From NCBI GenBank assembly GCA_014896235.1, contig JADBKU010000032.1:1-64000 (forward strand): DNA of 64,000 bases. The letters run 5' to 3'. Positions 8,607-17,039 of this stretch are shown here, piece by piece (within the stretch, counting starts at the first letter, position 1; the number at the start of each line of letters is the position of its first letter). The DNA comes from a bacterium. Its GTDB lineage: Bacteria > Desulfobacterota > Binatia > Binatales > Binataceae. The position numbers and the translations under genes are program-made. The notes under the pieces are model-generated. The model was given only the letters and a program-made list of their open reading frames with translations, had not been told where the DNA came from and did no database searches.

Positions 8607-9881
8607 TCAACGCGGCAGCGGTTCGCCGATCGCCTGTTCAAGCGCGACTTCGGCGGCCAGAAACTGGTTGATCGACTGCAGGTATGCGACCCGCGCGTTG
8701 TAGGCGTTTTGCAGGGCCGCGGCCAGCGTGACGAAATCGATTTTGCCCGCCTGATACGCGATCAGCGCGACGCGGAAATTCTGACGCGCCAGCGGTATCA
8801 GCGTATCGCGCTCGACCGCGGCCGCGCGGTAGCTGGTTTGCGCGTTGCGATAGAGCGTCGTGACCATCGCCGCGGTCGAATTTCGTATCGACATCTGGTT
8901 CTCCCGAGCCGCTTCGAGGTCGTAGCTGGCGCGGGTCACGTCCTCGCGCTGCTTGATCCAGAAGAAAATCGGCAGATTGATCGAGACGAAAATCGAATGG
9001 TCCTGCAGAGCCGTTGCGGTCGGCGCCGCCGACGCTACCTGAAAATGATCGAATTCGTAGCCGACGGTATAGTTCGGCAAATATTCCATTTTGGCCAGCG
9101 CCAGCGCGGTTTGATTGTTTTTCTCGGTCAGGGCCGCCTCGAGAATTTCCTGCCGGACGCGCGCCGCCAGATCGATCAGCCGGTCCACCGGCGTTTCGAG
9201 CGCGGCTGGCTTCAGGTTTTCGTCGAGCGTCAACGGCGCGTCCGGCTCGCGATAAAGCAATTGATTGAGGTTCGTGCGATCGTTGGCTCGCGCCGATCGA
9301 AGTTGGTCTTGCGCCAGCCGTTGATTCGTCAAATCAAATTCTGCGCTGATAAAGTCCGTCTGCGTGACCTGATTCGCCGAGTAGGCGATCTGGGTCACCT
9401 TTAATACCTGGCCGAGGCTCGCCAGCAGTTCTTGTCCGACCTGCCACAGCGCGTCGTCCAACACCGTCTGATAATATGCGGTCTCGACTTGGGCGCGCAG
9501 ATCGCGCACGGCGGCCGCGTAGGAAAACCGCGCGATCTCGGCGCTGCGCCGCGCCTGGTCGGCCTGCAGAAGCGCTTCTCCCGGAAACTGGAACGATTGG
9601 GACACGGCGTAGCTGTGCTCGGTCGCGCCGGAAAATGGATTCTTCGGACTGTCAACGTTCAGATAGGTGACAATCGGATCGGCGGGCGCGTAGTTCTGCT
9701 TGATTGAATGGACCGCTGCCATCCATTGCGCCCGCATCGATTTTATCTGCGGATTCATTTCGACGGCGATCTCGACCAGTTGCTGCGCTCCCAACGCCTG
9801 ATCGGCCCATACAGGATGGCACGGGAAACTGACAACGGTTGTCGCTATCGCGATCAGAAGCGTCAGCGTCGCTCGTTTCAT
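8607..9881 (-). CDS. TolC-family outer membrane efflux protein
   Basis: The 424-residue product starts with a cleavable signal peptide (residues 1-26, ending VWADQ). It has the two internal repeats typical of outer membrane efflux proteins, each with long amphipathic helices rich in Ala, Gln and Asn. It forms the outer-membrane duct of the three-gene metal efflux set, and its stop overlaps the adaptor start. The ATG at 9881 overlaps the stop of a short upstream frame as ATGA, so its translation may be coupled to that leader. Confidence 0.87.
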   Translation of the reverse strand: MKRATLTLLIAIATTVVSFPCHPVWADQALGAQQLVEIAVEMNPQIKSMRAQWMAAVHSIKQNYAPADPIVTYLNVDSPKNPFSGATEHSYAVSQSFQFPGEALLQADQARRSAEIARFSYAAAVRDLRAQVETAYYQTVLDDALWQVGQELLASLGQVLKVTQIAYSANQVTQTDFISAEFDLTNQRLAQDQLRSARANDRTNLNQLLYREPDAPLTLDENLKPAALETPVDRLIDLAARVRQEILEAALTEKNNQTALALAKMEYLPNYTVGYEFDHFQVASAAPTATALQDHSIFVSINLPIFFWIKQREDVTRASYDLEAARENQMSIRNSTAAMVTTLYRNAQTSYRAAAVERDTLIPLARQNFRVALIAYQAGKIDFVTLAAALQNAYNARVAYLQSINQFLAAEVALEQAIGEPLPR

Positions 9882-10024
9882 GCCCCCTCAGCCTCCGCAT
9901 TCTCGGCCGGCGTTGCGGCGGGCGCTTCCCCATGCGCTTCGGCCGCGTCCGCGTTATCCGAATTATTAAACCCTTACGCTACCGCGAAGGAAAGTAGGGA
10001 CTTGGAAATTAGTCTTTTATTCAT
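9878..10024 (-). other. leader region of the efflux operon: short frame MNKRLISK... interrupted by a stop, ending in ATGA with the TolC-like gene
   Basis: An ATG at 10024 opens a 16-codon frame (basic start, then hydrophobic) that stops with TAA at 9974-9976. The same frame continues without further stops as about 30 Ala/Glu-rich codons with GC-rich third positions. It ends with the TGA of the ATGA that starts the TolC-like gene. It could be a decayed small gene, a regulatory leader peptide or chance. The first part is visibly AT-richer than its surroundings. No clear ribosome-binding site precedes it. Confidence 0.3.
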
Positions 10025-10176
10025 ATTTCGCCGATCGGAATTTCCGCGCGACAGGCCGCTAAATTCTTTTGGAAAGGCAGAATGCAAACCGGCGACCCAC
10101 GCAAGGCAGGCCGCCGGTTTTCGCTCAAACGCGTGCGGCGCAAGATTGCCTCGCACCGCGCAGTTGACGCTTTAGG

Positions 10177-10821
10177 TCAGTGCGACATATTCATGCTTCC
10201 CATCGAGGAGCCGCTCGATTCGGATCCGCCAGAAGTCGGCGATGAAGCGCTTGGCGCGCCCGTGTCGCCGGATGCGCTCGCCTCGGTGTCCTTGTAGTTG
10301 TGCTGCAAATATCGAAGGTAAACGACCACCTGCCAGCGCTCGTTCGAGGACATGGCGTCGTCGTAGGAGGGCATCCAGATCCCGCCGTTGCGAATATAGC
10401 CGTAAATATATCCGTCGGGCAGATTCTTGCTTACCCCGGTCATCAGGTTCGCGGGTTTGTGCTGCAGCAGATGCACCACCGAACCGTTGCCGATTCCGGT
10501 AACACCATGGCACGGCGAGCAATTGGCCAAAAACAGCTCGTGGCCGCGTTTCAGATTTTCCGGCGTTTCAGTGAGCGGATTGTGCATCCGGACAGTCATC
10601 GCCTCAAGCTTCATCGGCGGCGGCGCTTTCGCGTCGAGACCGGGCAGATTCGCCGGCTGGTCTGGATGAATATTGTAATGAATGCCGTCAACCGGCAGGA
10701 CGCCGTCGGGCATGTCTCGCGGGGGCTCCGAAAGCGGCTGCACCGCTGCGCCCCGATACATATCGATGCTCCACGGAAAGGCGCGGGCCGGAGCCGGCGC
10801 TATCGCCAGCGCCGCGATCAT
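10177..10821 (-). CDS. mono-heme c-type cytochrome with Met/His-rich tail (ActE-like)
   Basis: The product has 214 residues. A short hydrophobic start ending in an APARA site suggests export to the periplasm. One heme motif, NCSPCH, lies near residue 100, with a likely Met axial ligand in the WMPSYDD segment. The N-terminal PWSIDMYRG and MPDGVLPVDG parts resemble cytochrome c subunits of alternative complex III, but none of the other complex genes are here. The last 35 residues are Ser/Gly-rich and end in MGSMNMSH, a possible metal-binding tail. It lies upstream of the metal efflux genes on the same strand. Confidence 0.75.
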   Translation of the reverse strand: MIAALAIAPAPARAFPWSIDMYRGAAVQPLSEPPRDMPDGVLPVDGIHYNIHPDQPANLPGLDAKAPPPMKLEAMTVRMHNPLTETPENLKRGHELFLANCSPCHGVTGIGNGSVVHLLQHKPANLMTGVSKNLPDGYIYGYIRNGGIWMPSYDDAMSSNERWQVVVYLRYLQHNYKDTEASASGDTGAPSASSPTSGGSESSGSSMGSMNMSH

Positions 10822-11181
10822 GCTGCCGTCGCAAACGGACCGCGCTTGATTCCCGCACGAAATTCACCACTCGTCGATCCATCTACGTTCGTATCCCATC
10901 TTCAGGCGCTGGGCGAACCGTTTCGCCCTTCGCACTTCAGCGCGACACCATATCGCGAGCCGCGCCTTCGGGGCAATCGCCATGATACGCCGGTGCGCCA
11001 GACCGCCTTCGGAGGCGATCGCGATTCCCGAAGAAGTTAAAGTTTCACTTTCAATTTAACCCAGCACCGCGTCCGTTCCGGTTCGCGCCGCCTTAAGCGC
11101 CGATAATCTCTCAAACGACCAAAGTTTAGCGCGGCTTCTATTGAAAGCCAAACGATCGCGACCCTCCCGACGGCCGAATCG
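10822..11181. other. intergenic region without a recognised gene
   Basis: About 360 bases lie between the cytochrome c start and the terminator of the MFS gene. Only short frames with no protein-like pattern are present. An AT-rich patch at about 11037-11058 (aagtttcactttcaattt) stands out and could be part of the cytochrome promoter, but I could not assign -35 and -10 boxes with confidence. Confidence 0.4.
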
Positions 11182-11203
11182 AAAAAAAATTCGCGCGGCG
11201 AAT
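11182..11203 (-). terminator. probable intrinsic terminator of the MFS gene
   Basis: On the minus strand a 6-bp stem (ATTCGC / GCGAAT, loop CGC) is followed at once by a run of T residues. It starts 12 bases after the stop of the MFS gene. The stem is short, but the T run is clear. Confidence 0.6.
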
Positions 11204-11214
11204 CGATACGCCGG

Positions 11215-12456
11215 TCAAATTGAATCCGCCGACGCCGCAATCGTGGACGCCGCGCGTGGCGCCGATTTCGGCGCCACGCAGGCGAAACTGGCCGCCGCGC
11301 CGATCAGCGCGATCGCCGAACACAGTTCGAAGCCTTCGGTATAGCTCCCGGTAACGTCGGTGATTTTGCCGACTATCAGCGGACCCGCGAACAGCCCGAA
11401 CGTCAAAATCAATCCAAGCCATCCGAACAGGGTGCCGAAGCGTTTCAGTCCCAGAGTTTCCGACAGAACCAACGGCGCGAGCGCGACCGGCGACGCTCCG
11501 GCCAAGCCCGCCCAAATGATCCAGACCACGATCAGCCGCCGGTCTTGCGCGCCCAGCAAGATGAATACGCCGGCCGCAATCATCAGGAAGCTGACGCCGA
11601 GCGCGTTCTTGCCGCCAATCCGATCCGCCATCGCGCCGAACGAAGGTTTGCCGATCGCCGCCATCCCGAGCACGACGCTTACGACCAGCGCCGAAGAACG
11701 CTCCGTGTAGCCGTATCCTTCGAGAAACGCCACGAGATGAAGAAAGGTGCCGCCGATCGCCAGTCCGAAGGCGAGTTCGACGACGACCAGCATCCAGAAG
11801 GCGCGCGTCGCCAGCGCTTCGCCGATTTCCAGACCCGGCAGGTCGCGCGCCGACTCGGCGACGGATTTCGCTTCGCTGCCGGCCGGCCGCGTCCGCGCCA
11901 CGATCAGCAGCAGCGGCAGCACCAGCAGCAGCACGGGAATCGCGAGAAACAAATAAGCGGCGCGCCAACCATGCAGCGAGATGATGTATCCGCAAACGAA
12001 CGACATCGCCATCCCGCCCGATTCCATCCCGGCCGTCGCCAGCCCCAGCGCGGCGCCGCGCCGCTCGCCGAACCAGTTGGCGATAATCAGGGAGGCGGGC
12101 AGGAGCGCTGACGAGCCGAGGCCGATTCCCAGAATTACGACCGCTAAAACCAGTGAATCGAACGTATGCGCGCGGCTGGCGGCGAACAGGCCGACGCCCG
12201 CCAGAGCGGCGCCGGCGCCCATCACGAAACGCGCCTCGATTCGATCCAGCAGCCATCCGGCGATCGGTCCCGCGATTCCGACCGACAGCGAAAGCACCGC
12301 GGCAATCCAGGAGACGCGCTCGTGGCTCCAGTGAAAGGATTTGAGCAAGGCGCCGAGAAACACCGGCGACGTGTTGTAGCCTCCGCCCCATAGGAAAAAC
12401 AGCGAGATGAACATCGCGATTGCGATGATCCACGCCTGCCGGTCCCGATTCTCCAT
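11215..12456 (-). CDS. major facilitator superfamily (MFS) transporter
   Basis: The 413-residue protein has about 12 membrane segments. The WLLDRIEARFVMGAG loop matches the MFS motif between segments 2 and 3. A central loop (SEAKSVAESARDLPGLE) separates the two halves. The ATG at 12456 is chosen over an upstream in-frame start at 12537 because a strong GGGGGAGAG site precedes it. It resembles the monocarboxylate/oxalate-formate type of MFS carriers, but substrate is not certain. It is a single-gene unit with its own terminator. Confidence 0.82.
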   Translation of the reverse strand: MENRDRQAWIIAIAMFISLFFLWGGGYNTSPVFLGALLKSFHWSHERVSWIAAVLSLSVGIAGPIAGWLLDRIEARFVMGAGAALAGVGLFAASRAHTFDSLVLAVVILGIGLGSSALLPASLIIANWFGERRGAALGLATAGMESGGMAMSFVCGYIISLHGWRAAYLFLAIPVLLLVLPLLLIVARTRPAGSEAKSVAESARDLPGLEIGEALATRAFWMLVVVELAFGLAIGGTFLHLVAFLEGYGYTERSSALVVSVVLGMAAIGKPSFGAMADRIGGKNALGVSFLMIAAGVFILLGAQDRRLIVVWIIWAGLAGASPVALAPLVLSETLGLKRFGTLFGWLGLILTFGLFAGPLIVGKITDVTGSYTEGFELCSAIALIGAAASFACVAPKSAPRAASTIAASADSI

Positions 12457-12613
12457 ATCGGCTCTCCCCCGCGCGAACCGCATCCCAGGGCGCGATCGCG
12501 CAAGAAGCGAACTAACGTGAATCGCGTCCGGCTTCAATCGCGCGCTTCGGACGTGCGGCGCTTGTCAAACGGCGGAGCCTGCCAAGCGATCGGAGGCGGT
12601 TTGCGCTCGCGTC

Positions 12614-13471
12614 TCAATAAAGGACGGACGGCAACCAGGCGCCAGCCGGTTCGTTGTAGAGCCCGATCGTCATCAGCGTCATCGGCTGCACGATCCGGAG
12701 GCCCTTGCTCAGACACCAGCGCATCAATTCGCCGTTGCGCGAAGGCGCCAGAAACCCCGGCCCGGCAAATCGGTCGGACGCGCCAATCAGCGCCTTCAAA
12801 TCGTCGTTGGTTTCCGCAACGGTATGCGCGAAAAAGGCGACTTGTGTCGTGTAACCGGTGATTCGGCCGGCGCGCTCGGCGACGCGGGCGGTTCCATCGC
12901 GAATTGCATCGCGTAGTTCGCCGCCGCGATCATGTCCATGAATTCGCCGGCAGAGCCGATTGCAAGCGTCTTGGTCGCTATCGTTGGCGGGCCGCACCGT
13001 GACTCCCGGCACGGATTCTTTAATCGCCGGACCCTGCATGCATGAAAGATGCTCTCGCACGTCAAAGCCCAATTTCAGATAGAGCGACAGCGAGCGACGA
13101 TGATATCCAGCCTGAACCAGACTGATGCCGGCGGCGCCGCGCCGATGCGCTCGCTCGAGCACGGCGCCCATCAGGCGACGCCCAATGGCAAGGTTCTGAA
13201 CCGCTGGAGCAACCGTGATCGGTCCAATACCCATGATCGAACCGCGCTCGTCGAGAAAATTGCTGCCGACGATTCGCCCTTCCGCTTCGGCCACAACCCC
13301 GTAAAATCCTGAATTTTCGATCATAGCAGCAAGCAAGCCGACGGCGGTCTCCCGATCGGGAAAATCGGGCGGAAAGTTATGCTCGTCAGCGATCGCCTTG
13401 AAAGCCTCGTAACAGATACTGCCGCACGTGGCGGCGTCGTTTGCATTCGCCTCGCGCAGCTTCACATCCAT
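12614..13471 (-). CDS. GNAT-family N-acetyltransferase (tandem GNAT)
   Basis: The product has 285 residues. The N-terminal half has the GNAT core: VGSNFLDERGSIMGIGPITVAP leads into the acetyl-CoA loop QNLAIGRRLM (about 91-100), then LYLKLGFDVRE near 130-140. The second half (from about residue 155) looks like a degenerate second GNAT domain. The acceptor molecule is unknown. An excellent ribosome-binding site (AAAGGAGG) precedes the ATG, and a near-consensus promoter lies 65-95 bases upstream. Confidence 0.82.
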   Translation of the reverse strand: MDVKLREANANDAATCGSICYEAFKAIADEHNFPPDFPDRETAVGLLAAMIENSGFYGVVAEAEGRIVGSNFLDERGSIMGIGPITVAPAVQNLAIGRRLMGAVLERAHRRGAAGISLVQAGYHRRSLSLYLKLGFDVREHLSCMQGPAIKESVPGVTVRPANDSDQDACNRLCRRIHGHDRGGELRDAIRDGTARVAERAGRITGYTTQVAFFAHTVAETNDDLKALIGASDRFAGPGFLAPSRNGELMRWCLSKGLRIVQPMTLMTIGLYNEPAGAWLPSVLY

Positions 13472-13535
13472 TGTCGCAAGCCTCCTTTAGGCAGTCGCCA
13501 GTTAAATGCAAACACCAATTGAAACTCAATAAGGA

Positions 13536-13565
13536 TTTATAAGTAGCCATAGCATTAAATGTCAA
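13536..13565 (-). promoter_or_regulatory. sigma70-type promoter of the GNAT gene
   Basis: On the minus strand a perfect TTGACA (13560-13565) is separated by 18 bases from TATAAA (13536-13541). The area is much AT-richer than the window average. It points at the GNAT gene starting at 13471, giving a leader of about 60 bases. Confidence 0.7.
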
Positions 13566-13639
13566 GAAGCGTATCGACGCTTTCGCCCTGCCGCTCCGAT
13601 CTCTGAAAGACATGAACCAATTCGACTGGTCAGGCTCCC

Positions 13640-13680
13640 AAAAAAAAACGGCGCGGAACGATTCGTATCGCTCCGCGCCG
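13640..13680 (-). terminator. intrinsic terminator of clpB
   Basis: On the minus strand a 14-position hairpin (9 bp, one mismatch, 4 bp; loop of 4) spans 13649-13680 and is followed by nine T residues. It begins 31 bases after the clpB stop codon and is a textbook rho-independent terminator. Confidence 0.92.
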
Positions 13681-13710
13681 GCGGACTCGGTCTGGACTTG
13701 CCGAGATCGC

Positions 13711-16323
13711 TCAGGCCGCGGCCTGGCTCGCGAGCGGCTCCGCGCGGAATTCCAGGCCGCGCGAATTCGCGTCGACAGTCACGTGCGATCCGTCGCGAAT
13801 TTCGCCCACCAGAATTTTGCGGCCCAACGCCGTCTCCAGCTCCCGCTGGATCACCCGCTTGAGCGGACGCGCGCCATAAACCGGGTCGTAACCCTTTTCA
13901 GCAAGATAATCCCGGGCCGCGTCGGTGAGCGCGAGTTCGATCTTGCGCTCTTCGAGCCGCTTGCGCAGCCGTTCAAGCTGGACGTCAACGATCTGGCGCA
14001 ATTGGTCACGCGCCAGCGGATGGAACACCACGATCTCATCCACCCGGTTCAGAAACTCGGGCCGGAAACTTTGCCGCAGCACCTCGAGGCACTGCTCCTT
14101 CATTTTTTCGTAATTCTGGCCCTTGAACGACAAGATCAACTGGCCCGCGATATTCGACGTCATGATGACGACGGTATTGCGAAAATCCACCGTGCGGCCA
14201 TGACCGTCCGTCAGGCGGCCGTCGTCCAGCAGTTGCAGCATCACATTGAAGACGTCGTGATGCGCCTTCTCGATTTCGTCGAACAGGATCACTGAGTATG
14301 GCCGGCGGCGGACGGCTTCGGTCAACTGGCCGCCCTCGTCGTAGCCGACATATCCCGGAGGCGCGCCGATTAGGCGCGAGACGGTGTGCTTCTCCATGTA
14401 TTCCGACATGTCGATTCGCACCATCGCGCCCTCGTCGTCGAACAGAAACTCCGCGAGCGCGCGCGCCAGCTCGGTTTTGCCCACGCCGGTCGGACCAAGG
14501 AAGATGAACGAACCGATCGGCCGATTGGGATCCTGCAATCCCGCCCGCGCGCGAATCACCGCGTCGGCGACTGCGGAGACCGCCTCGTCCTGGCCGATCA
14601 CGCGCTTGTGCAGATGTTCCTCAAGATGCGCGAGCTTTTGCACTTCGCCTTCCATCAGGCGCGACACCGGAATTCCGGTCCAGCGGGCGACGACTTCGGC
14701 GATATCCTCCTCATCGACCTCTTCCTTGATCAGGCGCGCGCCGCCGCCCTGCCCGGCCGATTTCTCGGCCGCGGCCAGGCGTTTTTCGAGATCGGCGAGC
14801 TTGCCATACTGAAGCTCCGCGACCTTGTTCAGATCGTACTCGCGCTTGGCCTTCTCGATTTCGTGGCGGGTCTGCTCGATTTCGCTCTTGATTTTGGCGA
14901 GCTGCTCGATGCCGCCTTTTTCATTCTGCCATTGCGCCTGCAGCCCGGCGCGCCGCTCCTGCGCTTCGGCCAGCTCCTTTTCGAGTTTGACGAGCCGGTC
15001 TTTGGACGCGGCGTCGGTCTCGCGCTTGAGCGCCTCGCGTTCGATTTCAAGCTGCATCACGCGCCGGTTGATTTCGTCCAGCTCCACCGGCATCGATTCT
15101 TTTTCCGTCCGCAGCTTCGCCGCCGCTTCATCGACCAAATCGATCGCCTTGTCCGGCAGAAAGCGATCGGTGATGTACCGTTTCGACAGCATCGCGGCGG
15201 TCACCAGCGCGGCGTCCTTGATCCGGATGCCGTGATGGACCTCGTAACGTTCCTTGAGCCCGCGGAGGATCGAGATGGTATCCTCGACGCTCGGCTCCTC
15301 GACCATCACCGGCTGAAAGCGCCGTTCGAGCGCCGCGTCTTTCTCGATATGCTTGCGATACTCGTCGAGCGTGGTCGCGCCGATACAATGCAATTCGCCG
15401 CGCGCCAGCATCGGCTTGAGCAGGTTCGACGCGTCCATCGCGCCCTCCGCCGCCCCGGCGCCGACGACGGTATGCAGTTCGTCGATGAACAGGATGATCT
15501 CGCCTTCAGCCTCCTGAACTTCCTTGAGGACGGCTTTCAGGCGTTCTTCAAATTCGCCGCGGAACTTGGCGCCCGCGACCAACGCGCCCATGTCGAGCGC
15601 GACCAGACGGCGGTTCTTAAGCCCCTCGGGCACGTCGCCGGAAACGATCCGCTGCGCCAGACCCTCGACGATCGCGGTCTTGCCGACGCCCGGCTCGCCG
15701 ATCAGCACGGGATTATTTTTGGTGCGGCGTGAAAGGACCTGGATCACGCGGCGAATTTCCTCGTCGCGTCCGATCACCGGATCTACTTTGCCGGCGGCGG
15801 CAAGCTTGGTCAGGTCGCGGCCATAACGCTCAAGCGCCTGATAAGTCGCCTCGGGATTCGAAGAAGTCACGCGCTGGCTGCCGCGCACCTTCTTCAGCAC
15901 GCCCATTATCTTGTCGTGGGTGACGCCGGCCTCGCGCAGAATTCGCGCGGTCGCGCCCGGCTCGTCGAGCATCGCGATAATCACGTGCTCGATCGAGACA
16001 TATTCGTCTTTGAGCTTCCCCGCCTCCTGCTCGGCGCGGGCAAGAACCCGGTTGAGCCGCTGGGTCACGTAGGCCTGGCCGGAATCGGCGCCGCCGCCGG
16101 TGACGGCCGGAATCTTTCGCAGTTCGTCCTGTAATTTGCCGCGAACGGCGGCGAGATCGGCGCCGGCGAGCTTCAAAATCTGCGACGCCAGCCCCTGCTC
16201 GTCCTCCAGCAACGCCGCCGCCAGATGCTCGACGTCGATCGCCTGATGATGGGCGGTAACGGCGGAGCTTTGCGCGCGGCCCAGCGCTTCCTGGAGTTTT
16301 TCGGTGAATCGGTTGACGTTCAT
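13711..16323 (-). CDS. clpB: ATP-dependent chaperone ClpB
   Basis: The 870-residue protein has the full ClpB layout: a double Clp N-domain (1-150), a first AAA+ domain with Walker A GEPGVGKT near 208, a long middle coiled coil (about 410-530) and a second AAA+ domain with GPTGVGKTE near 608. The coiled middle domain separates it from ClpA and ClpC. It works with DnaK to dissolve protein aggregates in the cytoplasm. It is a single-gene unit with a strong terminator. I saw no CIRCE element or convincing sigma32 promoter upstream. Confidence 0.96.
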   Translation of the reverse strand: MNVNRFTEKLQEALGRAQSSAVTAHHQAIDVEHLAAALLEDEQGLASQILKLAGADLAAVRGKLQDELRKIPAVTGGGADSGQAYVTQRLNRVLARAEQEAGKLKDEYVSIEHVIIAMLDEPGATARILREAGVTHDKIMGVLKKVRGSQRVTSSNPEATYQALERYGRDLTKLAAAGKVDPVIGRDEEIRRVIQVLSRRTKNNPVLIGEPGVGKTAIVEGLAQRIVSGDVPEGLKNRRLVALDMGALVAGAKFRGEFEERLKAVLKEVQEAEGEIILFIDELHTVVGAGAAEGAMDASNLLKPMLARGELHCIGATTLDEYRKHIEKDAALERRFQPVMVEEPSVEDTISILRGLKERYEVHHGIRIKDAALVTAAMLSKRYITDRFLPDKAIDLVDEAAAKLRTEKESMPVELDEINRRVMQLEIEREALKRETDAASKDRLVKLEKELAEAQERRAGLQAQWQNEKGGIEQLAKIKSEIEQTRHEIEKAKREYDLNKVAELQYGKLADLEKRLAAAEKSAGQGGGARLIKEEVDEEDIAEVVARWTGIPVSRLMEGEVQKLAHLEEHLHKRVIGQDEAVSAVADAVIRARAGLQDPNRPIGSFIFLGPTGVGKTELARALAEFLFDDEGAMVRIDMSEYMEKHTVSRLIGAPPGYVGYDEGGQLTEAVRRRPYSVILFDEIEKAHHDVFNVMLQLLDDGRLTDGHGRTVDFRNTVVIMTSNIAGQLILSFKGQNYEKMKEQCLEVLRQSFRPEFLNRVDEIVVFHPLARDQLRQIVDVQLERLRKRLEERKIELALTDAARDYLAEKGYDPVYGARPLKRVIQRELETALGRKILVGEIRDGSHVTVDANSRGLEFRAEPLASQAAA

Positions 16324-16535
16324 TATCGGTTACTTTCGCCTCAGGCTTAAAAATAACCACAATCTCGCTCCCGACAACCCGCCCCACCTGCGTCGCCGGC
16401 CGCCGCTCGGAAGGACTTCAAAATACTGACGCCGCCGCAAGCCGTACGGGCCGGATCGAGAATCCTGCAATCTTTCCCATTAGCGGGCGGCGGTGCGATT
16501 TGCTAAATCATCCCTTTCGGATGGGAGCCAAACTT

Positions 16536-17012
16536 ATGCGCGTCAACCTTACTGTCAACGGGCAGCCCCGCAGCGACGAGATCGAGCCGCGCCTGCTGCT
16601 GGTTCATTACCTGCGCGACGTCGCCGGCCTGACCGGCACGCACGTCGGATGCGAAAGCACATTATGCGGCGCCTGCACCGTCCTGCTCGACGGCAAGGCC
16701 GTCAAGTCATGCACCGTCCTCGCCGTGCAGGCCGACGGCGCCAGCGTCACGACCGTCGAGGGTCTCGCCAAAGACGGCAAGTTCCATCCGATCCAGGATG
16801 GCTTTTGGGAAGAGCACGGCCTGCAGTGCGGCTATTGCACGCCCGGCATGATGATGGCCGCCGTTGATTTGTTGAGCCGTACGACGAACCCGAGCGAGGA
16901 CGAAATCCGCCACGCGCTCGAGGGCAATCTGTGCCGATGCACCGGCTATCAGCACATCATCAAGGCGGTTCAATACGCGGCGGAGAAGATGCGCGCCGCG
17001 GCTGGGCGCTGA
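16536..17012 (+). CDS. molybdenum hydroxylase small (2Fe-2S) subunit, CoxS-like
   Basis: From the ATG at 16536 the product has 158 residues. It carries both expected iron-sulfur sites: Cys39, 44, 47 and 59 for the ferredoxin-like cluster, and Cys98, 101, 133 and 135 for the helical-domain cluster. It passes electrons from the molybdenum centre to the FAD subunit. GGGAG nine bases before this ATG decides the start over TTG and ATG codons further up. It is the first gene of an S-L-M-G cluster. Confidence 0.93.
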   Translation: MRVNLTVNGQPRSDEIEPRLLLVHYLRDVAGLTGTHVGCESTLCGACTVLLDGKAVKSCTVLAVQADGASVTTVEGLAKDGKFHPIQDGFWEEHGLQCGYCTPGMMMAAVDLLSRTTNPSEDEIRHALEGNLCRCTGYQHIIKAVQYAAEKMRAAAGR

Positions 17013-17039
17013 GCGCCCGCCGATCGAGGGAGAATTAAA

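Noticed and set aside
9974..10156. A 60-codon minus-strand gene before the efflux operon
   Set aside because: Only the last 16 codons, from the inner ATG, look like a plausible start. The rest has no pattern, so only the leader is listed.
11037..11240. A 67-codon minus-strand frame after the MFS gene
   Set aside because: It overlaps the terminator and the MFS end, and the product is Arg-rich noise.
16324..16400. A heat-shock promoter or CIRCE element before clpB
   Set aside because: I could not find the CIRCE dyad or a good sigma32 -35/-10 pair in this stretch.
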